Notes: generated by a model from the letters alone, not told the origin. Shown: positions 36,924 to 49,041, counted from the stretch's first letter. The stretch is 64,000 nt of DNA from Anastatus disparis (GCA_017163975.1 JAFFSR010000220.1:17812001-17876000); one strand, 5' to 3'. Translations and numbers: made by a program.

Positions 36924-39900
36924 TCACCTGCGCTCAACTTTTAAAAATATAGAATCGCGTGGAGATTGTAAGAGGATACTTAATGAATATTGTATTGGAA
37001 TAGGTGTTTTTTCACAAGGCGAAAATTTGAATTTTGAAAGCAAACTAATTAGAGCAACTTTGCTTTGCAGGATTCCAAGTCGATCACCTGTAAAAAAATG
37101 CTATTAATGTATTGCTACTTACCTATTTCAAACACGAGTTTTAATATTATAATTAATAAGGATTTTTTGAATATGTTTTTAACATAGAATTATGAAAAAC
37201 AACAGCGATTAATCCGTAAAACATTTGAAATTTTCAAAATTTTAAGCAGTTTTGTCTATGTACACGGAAAATAGTTTTGGAGATGTATGCTACGCTAACC
37301 TATGTTCATTACATCAAATTGACTGTGAACCATTCACTAATCGTTTGACTATTGACTTTTTGAATTTCGAAAACTCAGTGGCCGAAAGCGGAAAATGTTA
37401 CTATTTCGTGTACCGAGTTATCTAACATTTTGTACTGTTGTTTTTTTCTTCCGGCGACTGAGTTTCTGAAACTCAAATATTTAACTTTTTAAAGAGAAAA
37501 ATGGCATTTGTTCCCTCACAACAGTCGGCAAATTTAATATTTTGCCTTTACATAAATGATTTTATTGAAATAATATTTTTGTGTTCCACAATACTTCTTT
37601 TATAATGTAAATTATTAATCACCTATACAAATTCGGGGTCCATCTCCAAATGCTAGAAAAGTATACGAACTTCTAGAGTCTATGTTTTCCTTAGAGAATC
37701 GTTCTGGATCAAATTTGTCTGGTTCTGGGTAAAATTTTGGATCTCCATGAATACCACATACAGGGATTACAATGGACATACCTTTTGGTATAGTGTAATT
37801 AGAATTAGGAACCGTCCATGCTTCTGTACACACACGAAATAAAAGTGGACCTATTGGACGTTTCCTCAATGTTTCTGTAAGAGGATAAAACTTTAATATT
37901 TCAAAATTATTTAATTTTACCCGAATTTCTTCATTTGAAATCACATTAAATAAATTTTGATACATGTAGTATTATTATCTGATAAAAGAATAACAAAAAC
38001 AATTTTTCATCAGGTTTTATTCGGATGTTGTAATTTCATCCTAATGAATTGATGTGGTAGAAGGGGTAACATTCGAAAAAAATTTTAAGGAAGATCAAAA
38101 GACAATTACCATTGAATACCATGTCAAGATACTTCATTTCACTTATTATATTCGAATAAGATAATCCATCAGGTTTTGCTAAATATTCATCAATTTCCTT
38201 CTGTAATTTTTCTTGGATATCTGGATTTAATGCCAACTCATACAAACAGTAAGTGATTGTTGATGAGCTTGATTCCATTCCAGCCATAAAAAATACAAAA
38301 GCTTGAGCACATGCTTCCAATATTGTTAGTTCATCATTTTTATCTGGAAAAATTTATTCAAATATACCTCCTGAAATAAATCGGGTATTTTTCACTTATA
38401 TACTTTATTTGAATAAATCAAGCGTAACGAACGATATGGGAATCATCTATTATTTATTACCCTATGCATTAAAAACTATTTTAATTTTTATTCAAGTGAA
38501 AACAACAAAATTATGTACTAACCAGTTTTATTTAAATTTTTCATGTTTTCAGAATTCTGAATTTCTTTTTTATCCATCAGTTGCATCAACATATTCAGAA
38601 AATCATTTTTAACAATATTTTCTTTTTCGCGGTACTCAACAGTGTCAACGAAAATATTTATAAAAAAATTGCAAAACTTTTTATTTAGTAATTTTATATG
38701 AAAAAATTTCAATATATGAGAAGCAAACATCAACAGGGTATTCTTAAGTGGACCTGTTTGAAAAGCGTAACGAGTTTGCTGGCGGAATTCGTTATTAGGA
38801 TTTTTTAAACTATCAGATTTCCATCCAAAAGCTAAACAGGAAATTATATCCATAGTATATCTAAAAAAATTATGAATAATTAAAATTACTAAAACAATAA
38901 AAATTATATTATTTTTCATCAAGTCATTACATTTTCCGCACAGTTAATTATTATTGAATCACAGTTTAAATTGGGACAATAAAATGGAATATGTTAATCA
39001 CGGATTTTGAAAAAAATTCTTATCGTCTTTTTTAGTCGAAGCCCAGACATTTCTTATCATGGTTTGCTTATTGCTTTAATTTATTCAACTATAATAATAT
39101 TTATTTACAGAGAAATCTACATAATTTAAGGATAAATAAAATAATTATGTTAACTGAAAGAAATGTTGGTAATGTACATATAATGATAAAGTTAAAAATT
39201 ATTCTAAGCCTGTACTTATAAACTTGTTCTATTATATACATTATCATTCGTATTGATAGCAAAAAATTAATTAAGAAGATGCTTTTTTCTTTTCTCATCT
39301 CATTTTTGTAATTTGTTTAAAAATTACTTGTTTTAACAAATGATAATTTCGTTCACTAGAGATAATTGTATAATATATATGTATAATAAAATCTATTTTA
39401 TTTTATGTAATTTATTAATAAAATAATTATTACCTAGACGTGAAATCTTTGATTTCTATTATATTGTCAGTGTCTAAGAAATCACCGACAACTGTAGCAA
39501 GTTCATCTCCAATAGTTTTCATCGATGGTAACATCATCTTTAATTTACCGGAAGTAAAAGTTGGAGTAAGCTTATTTCGTATTCTCTTCCATTTTTCATC
39601 GGTAAGAAAAAATAAATTCGCTGCTAATGGATTAAGTTTTTCATCAATACCATCATTTCGATTTCTGAATTTTTGAAATTCTTTTATAAGTACGCAACGA
39701 ATTAGTTCTGGATCATTAATTATCAGCACAGGTTTATATAATATGTACATTCCATGATATGGATGTTTGGAAAATTTTTCATAATTTTTTAAAATTATTT
39801 GGCCTAAAAAAATTTAATGTATTATTCAATTGATTATAATGAAATTAATGAAAATAATTTAATTAATTATTTAATTAGTGTTATAAAATATATTTATATT

Positions 39901-40739
39901 TTACGACACTAATTAAAAGTCGTTTTGGACCAAAAGCTTGAAAATGACAAGTTTATAAAATATCGATATCTGCTAGCAATAGTTAATGATATATAACGTA
40001 AAGCAATAATTTATTTAAATGCATTTGCCTGTATGTTAAAAGTTCTCTTCGTTTTTCGTACAAGTAGTGGTTAATCACAGTGCCACTAACAATTTGTTTT
40101 GTATATTTACCTATTAATGTATTTGAATAAGTATAATTAAAGCTTTACCTTGTATAATAAAGGTTGAAAATTATTTGAAATTTTATAAATTAATTAATAA
40201 AGGTAAACAAATGAGTGTTGAAGAAAATTGGTAATTATTCAAACCTGGTAATTATACCGATAGTCCTTTCTTACGAAATCTAATACTTTTTTATATTGAC
40301 TGTGAAAGAAAAGTACAACTTAATTTCTGCTATCAAGAAAAGCAAGATTTGATTTCCACTTTTAAAAAACAGTACAATTTGATTTCTTAAAAAAAAAACA
40401 TGTGTAATACAGTATCGTAACTAAACATTATTAACATTCTTCTAAGTTAAATATTATAAAAATATTATGATTCATTGAATACACTAATTATTAATATTTA
40501 ATTAAGAAAGCTCAGGATTGCATTTTGTTTGTAATTAAAATATTTTCTTTACCCAGAGATACTTTTCCTCGAAACCATGGTAAAATATTTCCAAAAATTA
40601 ATGTTGGTTGCTCGTATGGTATTCCTTTCCTCCGCCAATAACCAAACACAATGTACTTTAGATAAATATAAAAACTCATTATTATTATTGTAATCCAAAA
40701 GAGTTTAGATGTTATCATCGTTTCAAATGACTCAAACAT
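36924..40739 (-). CDS. CYP6-like cytochrome P450 (array gene 5)
   Basis: Exons 40553-40739, 39434-39803, 38523-38860, 38110-38343, 37623-37874 and 36924-37087 join to 514 residues. The start at MFESFETMITSK is chosen because it aligns with genes 3 and 4; an ATG two codons earlier (40745) is possible. Motifs: WKRIR at 134-138, ETLRKRP at 377, PERF at 433-436, heme loop FGDGPRICIG with Cys 459. The I-helix reads AGMESSSST instead of AGFETSSST, so the usual oxygen-activating Thr is Ser and the preceding aromatic is Met. Some P450s tolerate such changes, often with altered chemistry. No breaks. It probably encodes a functional but diverged enzyme. Confidence 0.9.
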
Positions 40740-40745
40740 AATCAT

Positions 40746-42360
40746 AAAAATATTCTTTTAATTTTAATTTTAATATTTTAAATTTAATTCAAAATTTGAA
40801 ATGAATAAAATATTTCAAGTTTGCAAACTCTAAATTTTTTCAAGTTACTTATACAGTAATAAAATCTTAGAAATAAATTTCAACAAAGGCCTGATAAAAT
40901 ATTATTGTATTCTTCGTTCATAGTAAATGAACAAATGTTATCTTCACTATCATTTATTTTTCAGGCTTATTTTATAAATCATTACTTTTATCGTTTATTT
41001 TAATTCAATGACGTGATTAATTAAATAAATTATTAATTTGAAAAAAAAAATTTTTCTAATAATTTATACAGTTTTGCAAAACCTACTACTGAATTATTTA
41101 ATTAATATCATTATGATTTAAATAAATGCAAAATCTATTCAAAAGAATTATCTTAGCCTCAATAGTTAATTATACTTTAACAAAAGACATGACTTTCAAT
41201 ACTGTAATATTTGAAATAAGATATGTACACAAATAAAAACTTTCAATTAATTTTTGTATAAAAATATAATTATTAAAAGTTGTCTTTTATTTGTTTAGTT
41301 GTCTTTCAGCAGATTTAAGACAGCAGTAAGAAGATACTTGCTCGGCATCAATTAATATTTTTTATCTTATGTTGATTTGTTTTTTATATTGTCTTTTATA
41401 AAAATATGTTTTTATTTTCTTTATTTCTTGTCCTTTATCAATCGCAATTACATTATCCCGCTGGCGGTGACTATAAAATATTACTTTTTATCAGAATTTT
41501 TTAAAATGAATATCATTATTCTTTTTTATATACAGGAAACAATATCTTCAATACTAGCGACGAATGAACATAGTTTTTTTTTATTTAAAGTTAATACACG
41601 TCTTTCGGTGAAAAATAAAAACTAAAGTAGGAATGAAACATTGTCTGAAGAATTGTATAAATAAATTATATTGCATTTATTGAATAAAATAAACGTAGTT
41701 AAATAATGATTGAAAAAAAAATACTTGAAAACGGAAAAAAATAAAATTCTAATAAAAGATAACAGTACTCTCCAATCACCAATCGTGGTACGATGACCCT
41801 CCGTCCTCCGAAATTTTTAACATAATTTACTGATGATCATTTACCTCACTTTGAGTTTTAAATGCACAAAATACTACTAGTCGAAATTTTAAAGAAGACG
41901 ATTGATCATATTATTATTAGCACGAGTATAATTCAATGTTGTTTTAGGAGACGCTGCATATCCTTGTGAATTCTTGGCTTACAAGAATTAAGATTTAAAA
42001 ATATGATAGTAATATTAATTTAAAATTATGAGATTTTATGTATACGAAATTATAATTTAGAAAATCAAAAGATAAAATATAGATATAAAATGTCTAGCGA
42101 TAGATTACTCCACCAATCGTTTTCACTATGAGATATTTTTAAGTTTATTTATTTAAATAAAAGAATATTAATTGCTTATTTTCTTATATTAAGGGGATAT
42201 AAAAGGGTATATACATATTGTAAATTTGAAAAAAAAAAGAAATTTGTGTTTCAATTTGCATTTGAAAAAAAAGTGTTTTTTAACAAAAAAATATTATACC
42301 TTTGACAAAAATTGACAAAAACAAATACTTAACCTCTCAAGCTAAAAATAAATAAATACT
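40746..42360. other. Spacer between P450 and secreted-protein arrays
   Basis: Contains the gene 5 promoter motif (40937-40949). From about 41.76 kb it has sequence resembling the region before the second secreted gene (46.45 kb, for example the ATGACCCTCC/ATGACTCCCA area), so the first duplication unit probably starts near here. No gene is seen. Confidence 0.4.
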
Positions 42361-42741
42361 CTTCTAATCCACGTTGGTTTTATTAAGCTCTACCGTTACT
42401 GGATCTAAATCTGCAGTGGGTCAAAGTAAGAACTATTTTCTTGTCTTTTTCTTATCTTTTTTAACCGTTATAAAAAACGTAAATTAAGATTTTTCAAAGC
42501 CCACAGCATTTTCGAAAGGTTTTTACCTGCTTTTTCATATGCCATTGGAAATTCCAAGCTACGACAATTTATTCCAAAATTATAAAACTTGTTAGATGAA
42601 CCGATTTTAAACAAGAGGGGGCAAACGCAGCTCAACGAGTGTGCATATCTAGACATGAGAAAACCATTACAAATGTTTCCATTCCTTAATATCTTATTCC
42701 TTTTTCCCTACAAAATTTTTTTTTTCATTTCCAAACAATTT

Positions 42742-42749
42742 TATATAAA
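42742..42749 (+). promoter_or_regulatory. TATA box, secreted gene 1
   Basis: TATATAAA lies 107 bp before the ATG. The same block is kept before the other two full genes (TATATAGA at 47072-47079 and 52883-52890), followed in each by GAATCTTTCAAT about 30 bp later, where transcription would start. Strong conservation of this short core amid indels supports a working promoter. Confidence 0.6.
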
Positions 42750-42848
42750 TACGACCAATCTCTCCAAGAATCTTTCAATCATTGGCAGTTGTCGTTAAAG
42801 TGCGTGAATTAACATTTCAAGTTAGTGTAAATCTTACTTATATTGAAA

Positions 42849-44051
42849 ATGTCACCAATCATTCATTTTTTTATATCCGTACTTACAAGTGCATTATCCA
42901 TCAATGCTCTTCTAGTTGGTAAAATTAATGTTACATTTTGCGACATTGAATTCATAGTTCCGGAGTATAATCTTTATGCGCAACCAATTTGTATAAAATA
43001 CGATAGTGTTTTGAAACCATGTATTGAAGATATTAATGAACATCGTAATAATTCTGATATCGAAGACGTGTTCGAATCCAAGGGAACTAAACAATACGTA
43101 AAAAAAACTTTAATTAGCAATCAAATTCAGGATGAAATTGATTACAAAGCTATCGATCCTTCAAGTGTTGTTGATGGCAGTGAAGAAATTTGTGAAAAAA
43201 AGTTACCGATCAGTTGTAAAAGTATGTTTAATACCGGTGAAAATAGAACTGGTAATTATCTTACATCACATCCAGATGTAAAAGTTATTAAAGTGTTAGC
43301 TTCACCAATAATGGCAAAAGTTGTTGTTAAAGATTGTTTACCAAACATTAAATTGCCACGCTGTGAAGAAGAAAAAAGTAAACTCCCAACAGCCGAGCAT
43401 AAAGTTATCAATACTCGTCAAGCGATACCTGCGAATAATAAAAAAAAATTTGAACATCAACTCATGAAAAAACCTATAGTCGAAGGTGTAGAAAGTGCGA
43501 AAAAAGAACTAGATATGATTATCAATACAACAACCAGTGAGGTGAAGAATATCGTTAATATGAAAAATAATAGTATTGACGAGATTAAAAATAAAACGCA
43601 GCTCGTTATGGAGTATTTCGTAGAAAAAATGGACATTGTTGCAAAAACGATCTCAAATGCAGCATCAGGAGTTAGATATGAAATAGCCGAAAACATGTAT
43701 AATAATAATTATGAAAATTTTGAAGATTTGGTAAACCTTACTGCGAACGCCATAGAAAGCATGGTCGATGCCAAAACTAATGCTAGTCCCGAGATTGTTG
43801 ATCAAAAAAATATTTTGATGGATATCATAAGAAAAAGAACACCAATAATCGAAGAAAAAGTAAGCAAAGAACAAATTGATGATAAAAGTTATGTAAAGAA
43901 GTATAAATCAGAAATATCATGGGATGAAATTGCTATTGCCATTTGCAAGCGACCAACTTCTGAAATTACACGTAATTTATTTGATGTGAGAGTTTTAAAT
44001 TATATTATTCAATATTTAAACTATAAAATTTCTACTATTAAAATATTTTAA
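42849..44051 (+). CDS. Secreted-protein family, copy 1 (400 residues)
   Basis: I do not recognise this family. The start is the ATG at 42849 (context GAAAATGTC). Residues 1-20 form a signal peptide (MSPIIHFFISVLTSALSINA). Residues 21-190 hold seven Cys also present in both paralogs (in FCD, PIC, KPC, EIC, ISC, KDC and PRC) with LYAQPIC and SPIMAKVVVKDCLP as strong blocks. Residues about 190-310 are long, charged and amphipathic (NNSIDEIKNKTQ, EKMDIVAKTISNA) and likely helical or coiled-coil. The end carries KKYKSEIS.DEIA and VRVLNYIIQYLNY. Several N-glycosylation sequons are present. The frame is uninterrupted. Exported to hemolymph, gland or venom is plausible but unproven. This is the most diverged of the three full copies. 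Confidence 0.85.
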   Translation: MSPIIHFFISVLTSALSINALLVGKINVTFCDIEFIVPEYNLYAQPICIKYDSVLKPCIEDINEHRNNSDIEDVFESKGTKQYVKKTLISNQIQDEIDYKAIDPSSVVDGSEEICEKKLPISCKSMFNTGENRTGNYLTSHPDVKVIKVLASPIMAKVVVKDCLPNIKLPRCEEEKSKLPTAEHKVINTRQAIPANNKKKFEHQLMKKPIVEGVESAKKELDMIINTTTSEVKNIVNMKNNSIDEIKNKTQLVMEYFVEKMDIVAKTISNAASGVRYEIAENMYNNNYENFEDLVNLTANAIESMVDAKTNASPEIVDQKNILMDIIRKRTPIIEEKVSKEQIDDKSYVKKYKSEISWDEIAIAICKRPTSEITRNLFDVRVLNYIIQYLNYKISTIKIF

Positions 44052-44344
44052 TTAAATTTAACCATAAGAAAAATTAGAATCACTTTCAATTTAGTTGTAA
44101 GTATACACAAACATACATCAACAGAGCCGTTCTTTGGATTCAAAAGATGTGGAACAAGAAATTCGGAAAAATAGATTAAAAATTTAAATAGTCTAGTTAT
44201 ACTTTTTAAAGTAATGATTTTTAAAACATTTAATAATTCTTTTTTAACAAATGTATCGAATAACAGCTACATTGTTAACTTTATATATTTATATATTAAA
44301 AAATTGGATTATAAAAAATAATTTTTTTAATTGCATTAAATAAT

Positions 44345-44705
44345 AGTACATTATTTACCTGGGGTGGAAAGGCTGGATTTACGAAACGAGAGGTTGACAG
44401 CCTGAGCCGAAGTCGAGGGCTGTATCGAGTTTCGTAAAAAAGCTTTTACACCGGAGGTAAATAATGTAATTTAGCTCATGAGAGCCGAAAATGAACAAAG
44501 AAGTTGCGATTTTGAGGTTAGAATGAGATAAAATTGATTTTTCTATCTTCTTATCTAAAAATCGCAACTTTATTATTCATTTGCGGCTCTCAGATAGAAA
44601 AATTAATTTCTTACCTGACCAGTACAGTATCAGTACAACCTCGGTACAGCCCTCGCCTCCGGCTCGTCCCGTAAACGCCTCGTTTCGAATATAAACGCGC
44701 TTTTG
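44345..44705. mobile_element. Compound inverted-repeat element
   Basis: Two hairpins lie end to end. The first is 44350-44470, bounded by ACATTATTTACCT and AGGTAAATAATGT. The second is about 44485-44600, with GAGCCGAAAATGAACAAAG, GTTGCGATTTT and their complements. A tail with CCCTCGCCTCCGGCTCG follows, and it shares its GC-rich core with the small hairpin at 3556. This insertion lies only in the tail of unit 1 and is absent from units 2 and 3. Confidence 0.55.
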
Positions 44706-45208
44706 ATCTGGTAGAAAATATACTATTTCTTGAATTTTGAGTAGAAAAAATAATAGATTTTTATTTATTTATATTACACATGTAAATTTGTATAGGAAAT
44801 TCACATGTATGATCATGATATAATATTTATAGATATAAAAATTTTTATTAAAAATCAATTTTACACATTAATTTTCAAAAAACTATTTGCCATATTGAAA
44901 AATGATAAAGAACATTTTAATTTTTGTGAATTCCGAAGCGCGGAGCCCTGAGCCATCCGCTAGCCCTACCCAAAGGACGGCACTATAAGTCAACGTATAT
45001 TTAGTATATAGTGGAATATATAATTTGAGTAAATAATCTATTGAAATTGGAATCGATTGAAAGCTTTAAAATATAGTTTAGAATTTATAAAAAAACATTG
45101 AGTTGTTCATAAATATACCTTCATATATGAAATTTTCTATTTAAATATTTAATTTAATATGTGAAAAAAATTATGAAGATAATAATGAAAATTATCATTA
45201 AATTTCAG

Positions 45209-45514
45209 AGAATTGAAAAATTTATTCATAATTGCTCAGAGAAGTGTGCATATGATCGATATGATGTAATGATATTAAGAATAAGGTGTTTTGATCAACG
45301 GTCAAGCGAGATTCGATATGCGCGACTATCAGAAATCGAAGCCACATAAGATTTTGAAAATAAAGATCACAGTAAGATTGTTATTTTAACACCCAAAGAT
45401 GAACCAAAACATTGTCATAACAGAACATCAAAGTTTGAGGATGACATACTGGACTCTGACAATCAAAAAGAATTAGTTATAGATGTTCGTCAAATTGATT
45501 TGTATGAATCTTAA
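45209..45514 (+). pseudogene. Downstream coding-like island, unit 1
   Basis: After an acceptor-like ATTAAATTTCAG, one frame is open for 47 codons (RIEKFIHNCSEKCAYDRYD...SEIEAT), hits one TAA at 45347, and continues open for 54 codons to end in LVIDVRQIDLYES and TAA. Units 2 and 3 have the same acceptor and a matching DLDVRQIDL ending, also with one internal stop. It may be a decayed second gene or lost 3' exon of the secreted family. Function unknown. Confidence 0.35.
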
Positions 45515-45849
45515 CGAGATTAGAAATAATAAAGATCCCAAATTATAAAATTAATATTTTTTATATTGAGAGAATTCGATAAGCTTATTTATTTATTAAT
45601 ATTTGTTTGTGATTTACATGTTAAATAATGTCATAGTTTTTATTAACTAATTTGTTCTCGACATAGATGATGATTCACCGATTTGTAATCGTGATTATTC
45701 AATAAATATTATGATTTTCATCGCAAATTGGGAATTATTTACGTTAGTGATTTGCAGCATTATTGTTATTGTACTTCCTTTTCACTTTTTCTGCCTTGGA
45801 TAAATACATAAAGAGATTATCTAAAAATAGTTTAATTTATTTGATTACC

Positions 45850-46009
45850 TTCCTGGTAGAAATGTGAGCATTAAAAATGGTGTGTATAAAAATTTGAGGT
45901 TATTAGTAATAAAAATATGCCAAATAAATGGCCAATAAATGTTAAAAAAAGCGTTTCCATTTCTACTGGCCAAAAAATGGTAAAAAAAACGTTTCAATTT
46001 CCACCAGGG
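45850..46009. mobile_element. Short CCTGGTAGAAA MITE
   Basis: Ends CCTGGTAGAAATGTG and CAATTTCCACCAGGG with internal CATTAAAAATGGTGT match the 898-bp element at 35434. At about 160 bp it is an internally deleted derivative. Within it, AAAAAAGCGTTTCCATTTCTACTGGCC nearly repeats the right end, suggesting a rearranged terminus. Confidence 0.65.
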
Positions 46010-47071
46010 CTTAGATTATATTAAATAAAATGAGCGATAATATTCATCAAAAATATAAAAAATACTTTACGCGTATTTAAATATATTCACATTTGATATT
46101 CTTAGTATTTTAAACTTATTTATTTTGCATTCTCTTATCTACTGATTTTTGCATTAAAAAATTTTAAAAATCAATTCGACTATTATTTTTTAATATTCAA
46201 AATACTTATAAATAAATTAGAATTTTTTTCTCATTCTCGAATTTTAATGACTAAAGACTGAATAAGGATGATTCAACATTAATGTTGAACCATTATATAT
46301 CTTTTATGATTCCTAAAATAATCGTAGTTAAAGAGAAAAATGGTTAATTTTTAATTTTTAAGCCTTGCTTAAACAAAATTAGACATCGGTTGGGGTCGCT
46401 ACATTGTTCATTCAATGTAAAATTTTGTTGTTTGAAAAATTTATTTTGACTGGCCTACAATAATAGCGATTGTGATGACTCCCAACTCTCGAAATCGGTA
46501 AATTAATTTAAGGCTGACCACTTATCTTAGTTTTCCTTTTAAATTTGTGAAATACTATTCCCTTAATTTTGTCTTTTCATAAAATACTATTAGCCAAAAC
46601 TTTTAAGGAGAAAATTGTAATGATTTTCGAATCAAATCTAGACTACTGAGGTCTAAAACACATTTAAAAATCATTACAGCTGTCTCTGCTCTGAAATACC
46701 TTATTCCTTTTTTCCGTTACTGGATCGAAATCTGAAGCGGGTCAAAGTTAAAACCATTTTTTTGTATTTTTCTTATCTTTTTTTAACCGTTATGAAAAGA
46801 GTAAAATTAAATTTTTCAAAGTCCACAGTATATTTGAATAGATTTTACCTGCCCTTTTGAATACCGTTAGAAATTTCAAATTAAGATAATTTATTCCAAA
46901 CTTAAAAAACTTTTTATATATCCCGATTTCCAACGAGAGGGGGCAAAAGCGGCTCGACGGGAGTATATATCTAAACTTGATTTGAAAACCATTACCGATG
47001 TTTCCATTCCTTAATATCTTATTCCTGTTTCCCTTGAGAAAAATTTTTTTTCTTCATTTCTAAAAAATTTT

Positions 47072-47079
47072 ATATAGAT
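47072..47079 (+). promoter_or_regulatory. TATA box, secreted gene 2
   Basis: TATATAGA lies 106 bp before the ATG, at the same place as in genes 1 and 3. A TCAGTTGTCG, similar to an arthropod initiator, follows at 47115, within the conserved leader. Confidence 0.55.
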
Positions 47080-47177
47080 ACGACCAATTTCTATAAGAAT
47101 CTTTCAATATTTGTCAGTTGTCGTTGAAGTGCGTGAATTAACCTTTCAAGTTAGTGTAAATCTTAGTTGTATTGAAA

Positions 47178-48209
47178 ATGTCACCAATCATTCATTTTTT
47201 TATATCTGTATTTATAAGTGCATTATCTACCAACGCTTTTCTAGCTCGTAAATTTAATTTTACACTTTGCGAGCTTGAATTCATAATTCCGGAGTATAAT
47301 CTTTATGCGCAACCAATTTGTTTAAAATACGATAGTGTTTTGAAGCCATGTATTGAAGATATTAATAAACACCGTAATAATTCTGATACCGAAGACGTGT
47401 TCGAATCCAAGGGAACTAGACAATACGTAAAAAAAACTTTAATCAGCCATCAAATTCAGGATGAAATTGATTATGCGACTATCAATTCTTTAAGTGTTAT
47501 TGAGGATAGTGAAGGAATTTGTCAAAATAAGTTACCCATAACTTGTAAAAAGATTTTCTCCAAGGGTCAAGATGCAATTGGTAATTATATTACAGGACAT
47601 CCAAAGATAAAAATTATTAAAATTATAGCTTCACCAGTAATGGCAAAAGTTGTTGTTAAAGATTGTTTACCAAACATTGAATTGCCACGTTGTGAAGAAG
47701 AAAAAAATAGGCTCCCAACAGTCGTGCATAAAGTTATCAATATTCGTCGAGCTATATCTGCGAATAATAAAAACGAATTTGAAACTCAACTCATAGACAT
47801 GAACAAACTTATGACCGAAAGTATAGAAAGTGCGAAAAAAGATCTAGATTTGATTATGAATACAACAGCAAGTGTGTTTAAAAATATCGATCATGTAAAA
47901 AATAATAGTATTGACGAGATTAAAAATAGAACAGAGCTTAGTTTGGAGGATCTTACAGGAAAAATGGATACTTTTGCTAAAACGATATCAAATACAGCAG
48001 CAGTAGTTAAGCATGAAATAGTGGAAAATATTACTATTAATAATTTTGAATATATAGAAAATTCAACAAACGAAAAACCAATAATCGAAGATGATGATGA
48101 TGTCGATGAAATTTATTTAAAAAAGTATAAATCAGAATTGACAAAAGATGAAATTTCTACATTTATATGCGACCATTATTTAACACTGGATTTTTTGACT
48201 TTGATGTGA
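47178..48209 (+). CDS. Secreted-protein family, copy 2, frameshifted end
   Basis: 343 residues from the ATG at 47178. Signal peptide MSPIIHFFISVFISALSTNA, the seven shared Cys, the VMAKVVVKDCLP block and the helical NNSIDEIKNRTELSLEDL region are all present. Against copy 3 it lacks about 22 residues of the C-terminal linker (after INNFEYIENS). A 4-bp deletion at about 48161 (TCTACAGCCATTTATA in copy 3 against TCTACATTTATA) shifts the frame, so the protein ends DHYLTLDFLTLM. The sequence for the conserved FDVRILNYIFEYFNY end still exists downstream in another frame (48194-48264). It may be a functional truncated protein or an early pseudogene. Confidence 0.75.
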   Translation: MSPIIHFFISVFISALSTNAFLARKFNFTLCELEFIIPEYNLYAQPICLKYDSVLKPCIEDINKHRNNSDTEDVFESKGTRQYVKKTLISHQIQDEIDYATINSLSVIEDSEGICQNKLPITCKKIFSKGQDAIGNYITGHPKIKIIKIIASPVMAKVVVKDCLPNIELPRCEEEKNRLPTVVHKVINIRRAISANNKNEFETQLIDMNKLMTESIESAKKDLDLIMNTTASVFKNIDHVKNNSIDEIKNRTELSLEDLTGKMDTFAKTISNTAAVVKHEIVENITINNFEYIENSTNEKPIIEDDDDVDEIYLKKYKSELTKDEISTFICDHYLTLDFLTLM

Positions 48210-48264
48210 GAATTTTAAATTATATTTTTGAATATTTTAACTATAGAAACTTGACTATTAAATG
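48210..48264 (+). pseudogene. Out-of-frame C-terminal remnant of copy 2
   Basis: The nucleotides that in copies 1 and 3 encode the VRILNYIFEYFN tail remain here almost unchanged and run into a TGA at the position equivalent to copy 3's stop. They are no longer read because of the 4-bp deletion. The lack of further decay says the shift is recent. Confidence 0.7.
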
Positions 48265-48415
48265 ATTTTAATTGAATTTAATCATAAGAAAAGTTTAATA
48301 ACTATTAATTTATTTATTTGCAAGTGTAGAAGCATACATCAATGTGTATTTAATAGTATATAATGGAGTATATCACTCGAGTAAATAATTTATTGAAATT
48401 ATAATCGATTAAGAG

Positions 48416-48692
48416 CAGGCCGGATTCGCTGTCCTTGTCCAATTGAGTTTTTCTTTTATTTACTTAAGTATTAATTAATATATCTGCAAATTGAAGGTTG
48501 AGCGCAATAGATATTATTGTGAATATTTATGCATAAGAGAAAACAATGTGGTAGAATTTTTTTTTTCTTTTGCATAAATATTCATAATAATAATATCTAT
48601 TGCGCTCAACCTTCAATTTGCAGATACATCGATTAATACTTAATTAAAAAACAAAAAACTCAATTAGACAAGGACAGTGAATCCAGCCTGTT
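48416..48692. mobile_element. hAT-like MITE in unit 2
   Basis: Inverted ends CAGGCCGGATTCGCTGTCC and GGACAGTGAATCCAGCCTG, with complementary arms of about 110 bp including CAAATTGAAGGTTGAGCGCA. The 8-bp ATTAAGAG flanks it (48408-48415 and 48693-48700), as expected for hAT. Unit 1 has the unoccupied site at about 45056-45064 (CGATTGAAAGC). The same insertion is in unit 3, so it is older than the unit 2/3 duplication. Confidence 0.85.
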
Positions 48693-48843
48693 ATTAAGAG
48701 TTTTAAAACCTTTTAAATTTATAAAAAAAACACTGAGTTATTCATAAACATGCTTTCATACGTGAAATTTTCAATTTAAATATTTAATTTAATATGTAAA
48801 AAATGTTATGAAGTTAATAATGAAAATTATCATTAAATTTCAG

Positions 48844-49041
48844 AAAGCCATGAACTTAAACATACCTGAAGGCGACGAAAAAATTCCTGTGCAAGATTCA
48901 ATAGACGAAAAGTTCAGAAAATTGTTTTGTTTGATCACTCACGCAGATTAAGCTTTAGCATTTGGTTCGTATCAGGAAGAAAAACGAAACTCTTACAATC
49001 AAAATGAATTCGATCTAGATGTTCGTCAAATTGATTTATAA
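48844..49041 (+). pseudogene. Downstream coding-like island, unit 2
   Basis: Begins right after ATTAAATTTCAG. An ATG at 48850 opens a 33-residue frame (MNLNIPEGDEKIPVQDSI...CLITHAD, TAA at 48949), and the same frame continues for 29 codons after the stop to DLDVRQIDL and TAA. The stop is also present in unit 3, so it predates the duplication. It could be a short secreted-array peptide or a dead exon. Confidence 0.35.

Noticed and set aside
41377..41625. 82-codon frame after the P450 array
   Set aside because: Phe/Ile-rich low-complexity translation with no conserved counterpart before units 2 or 3.
42912..43874. Antisense frames of 60-79 codons under secreted gene 1
   Set aside because: Shadows of the well-supported plus-strand gene; no conservation in copies 2 and 3 beyond that forced by the sense protein.
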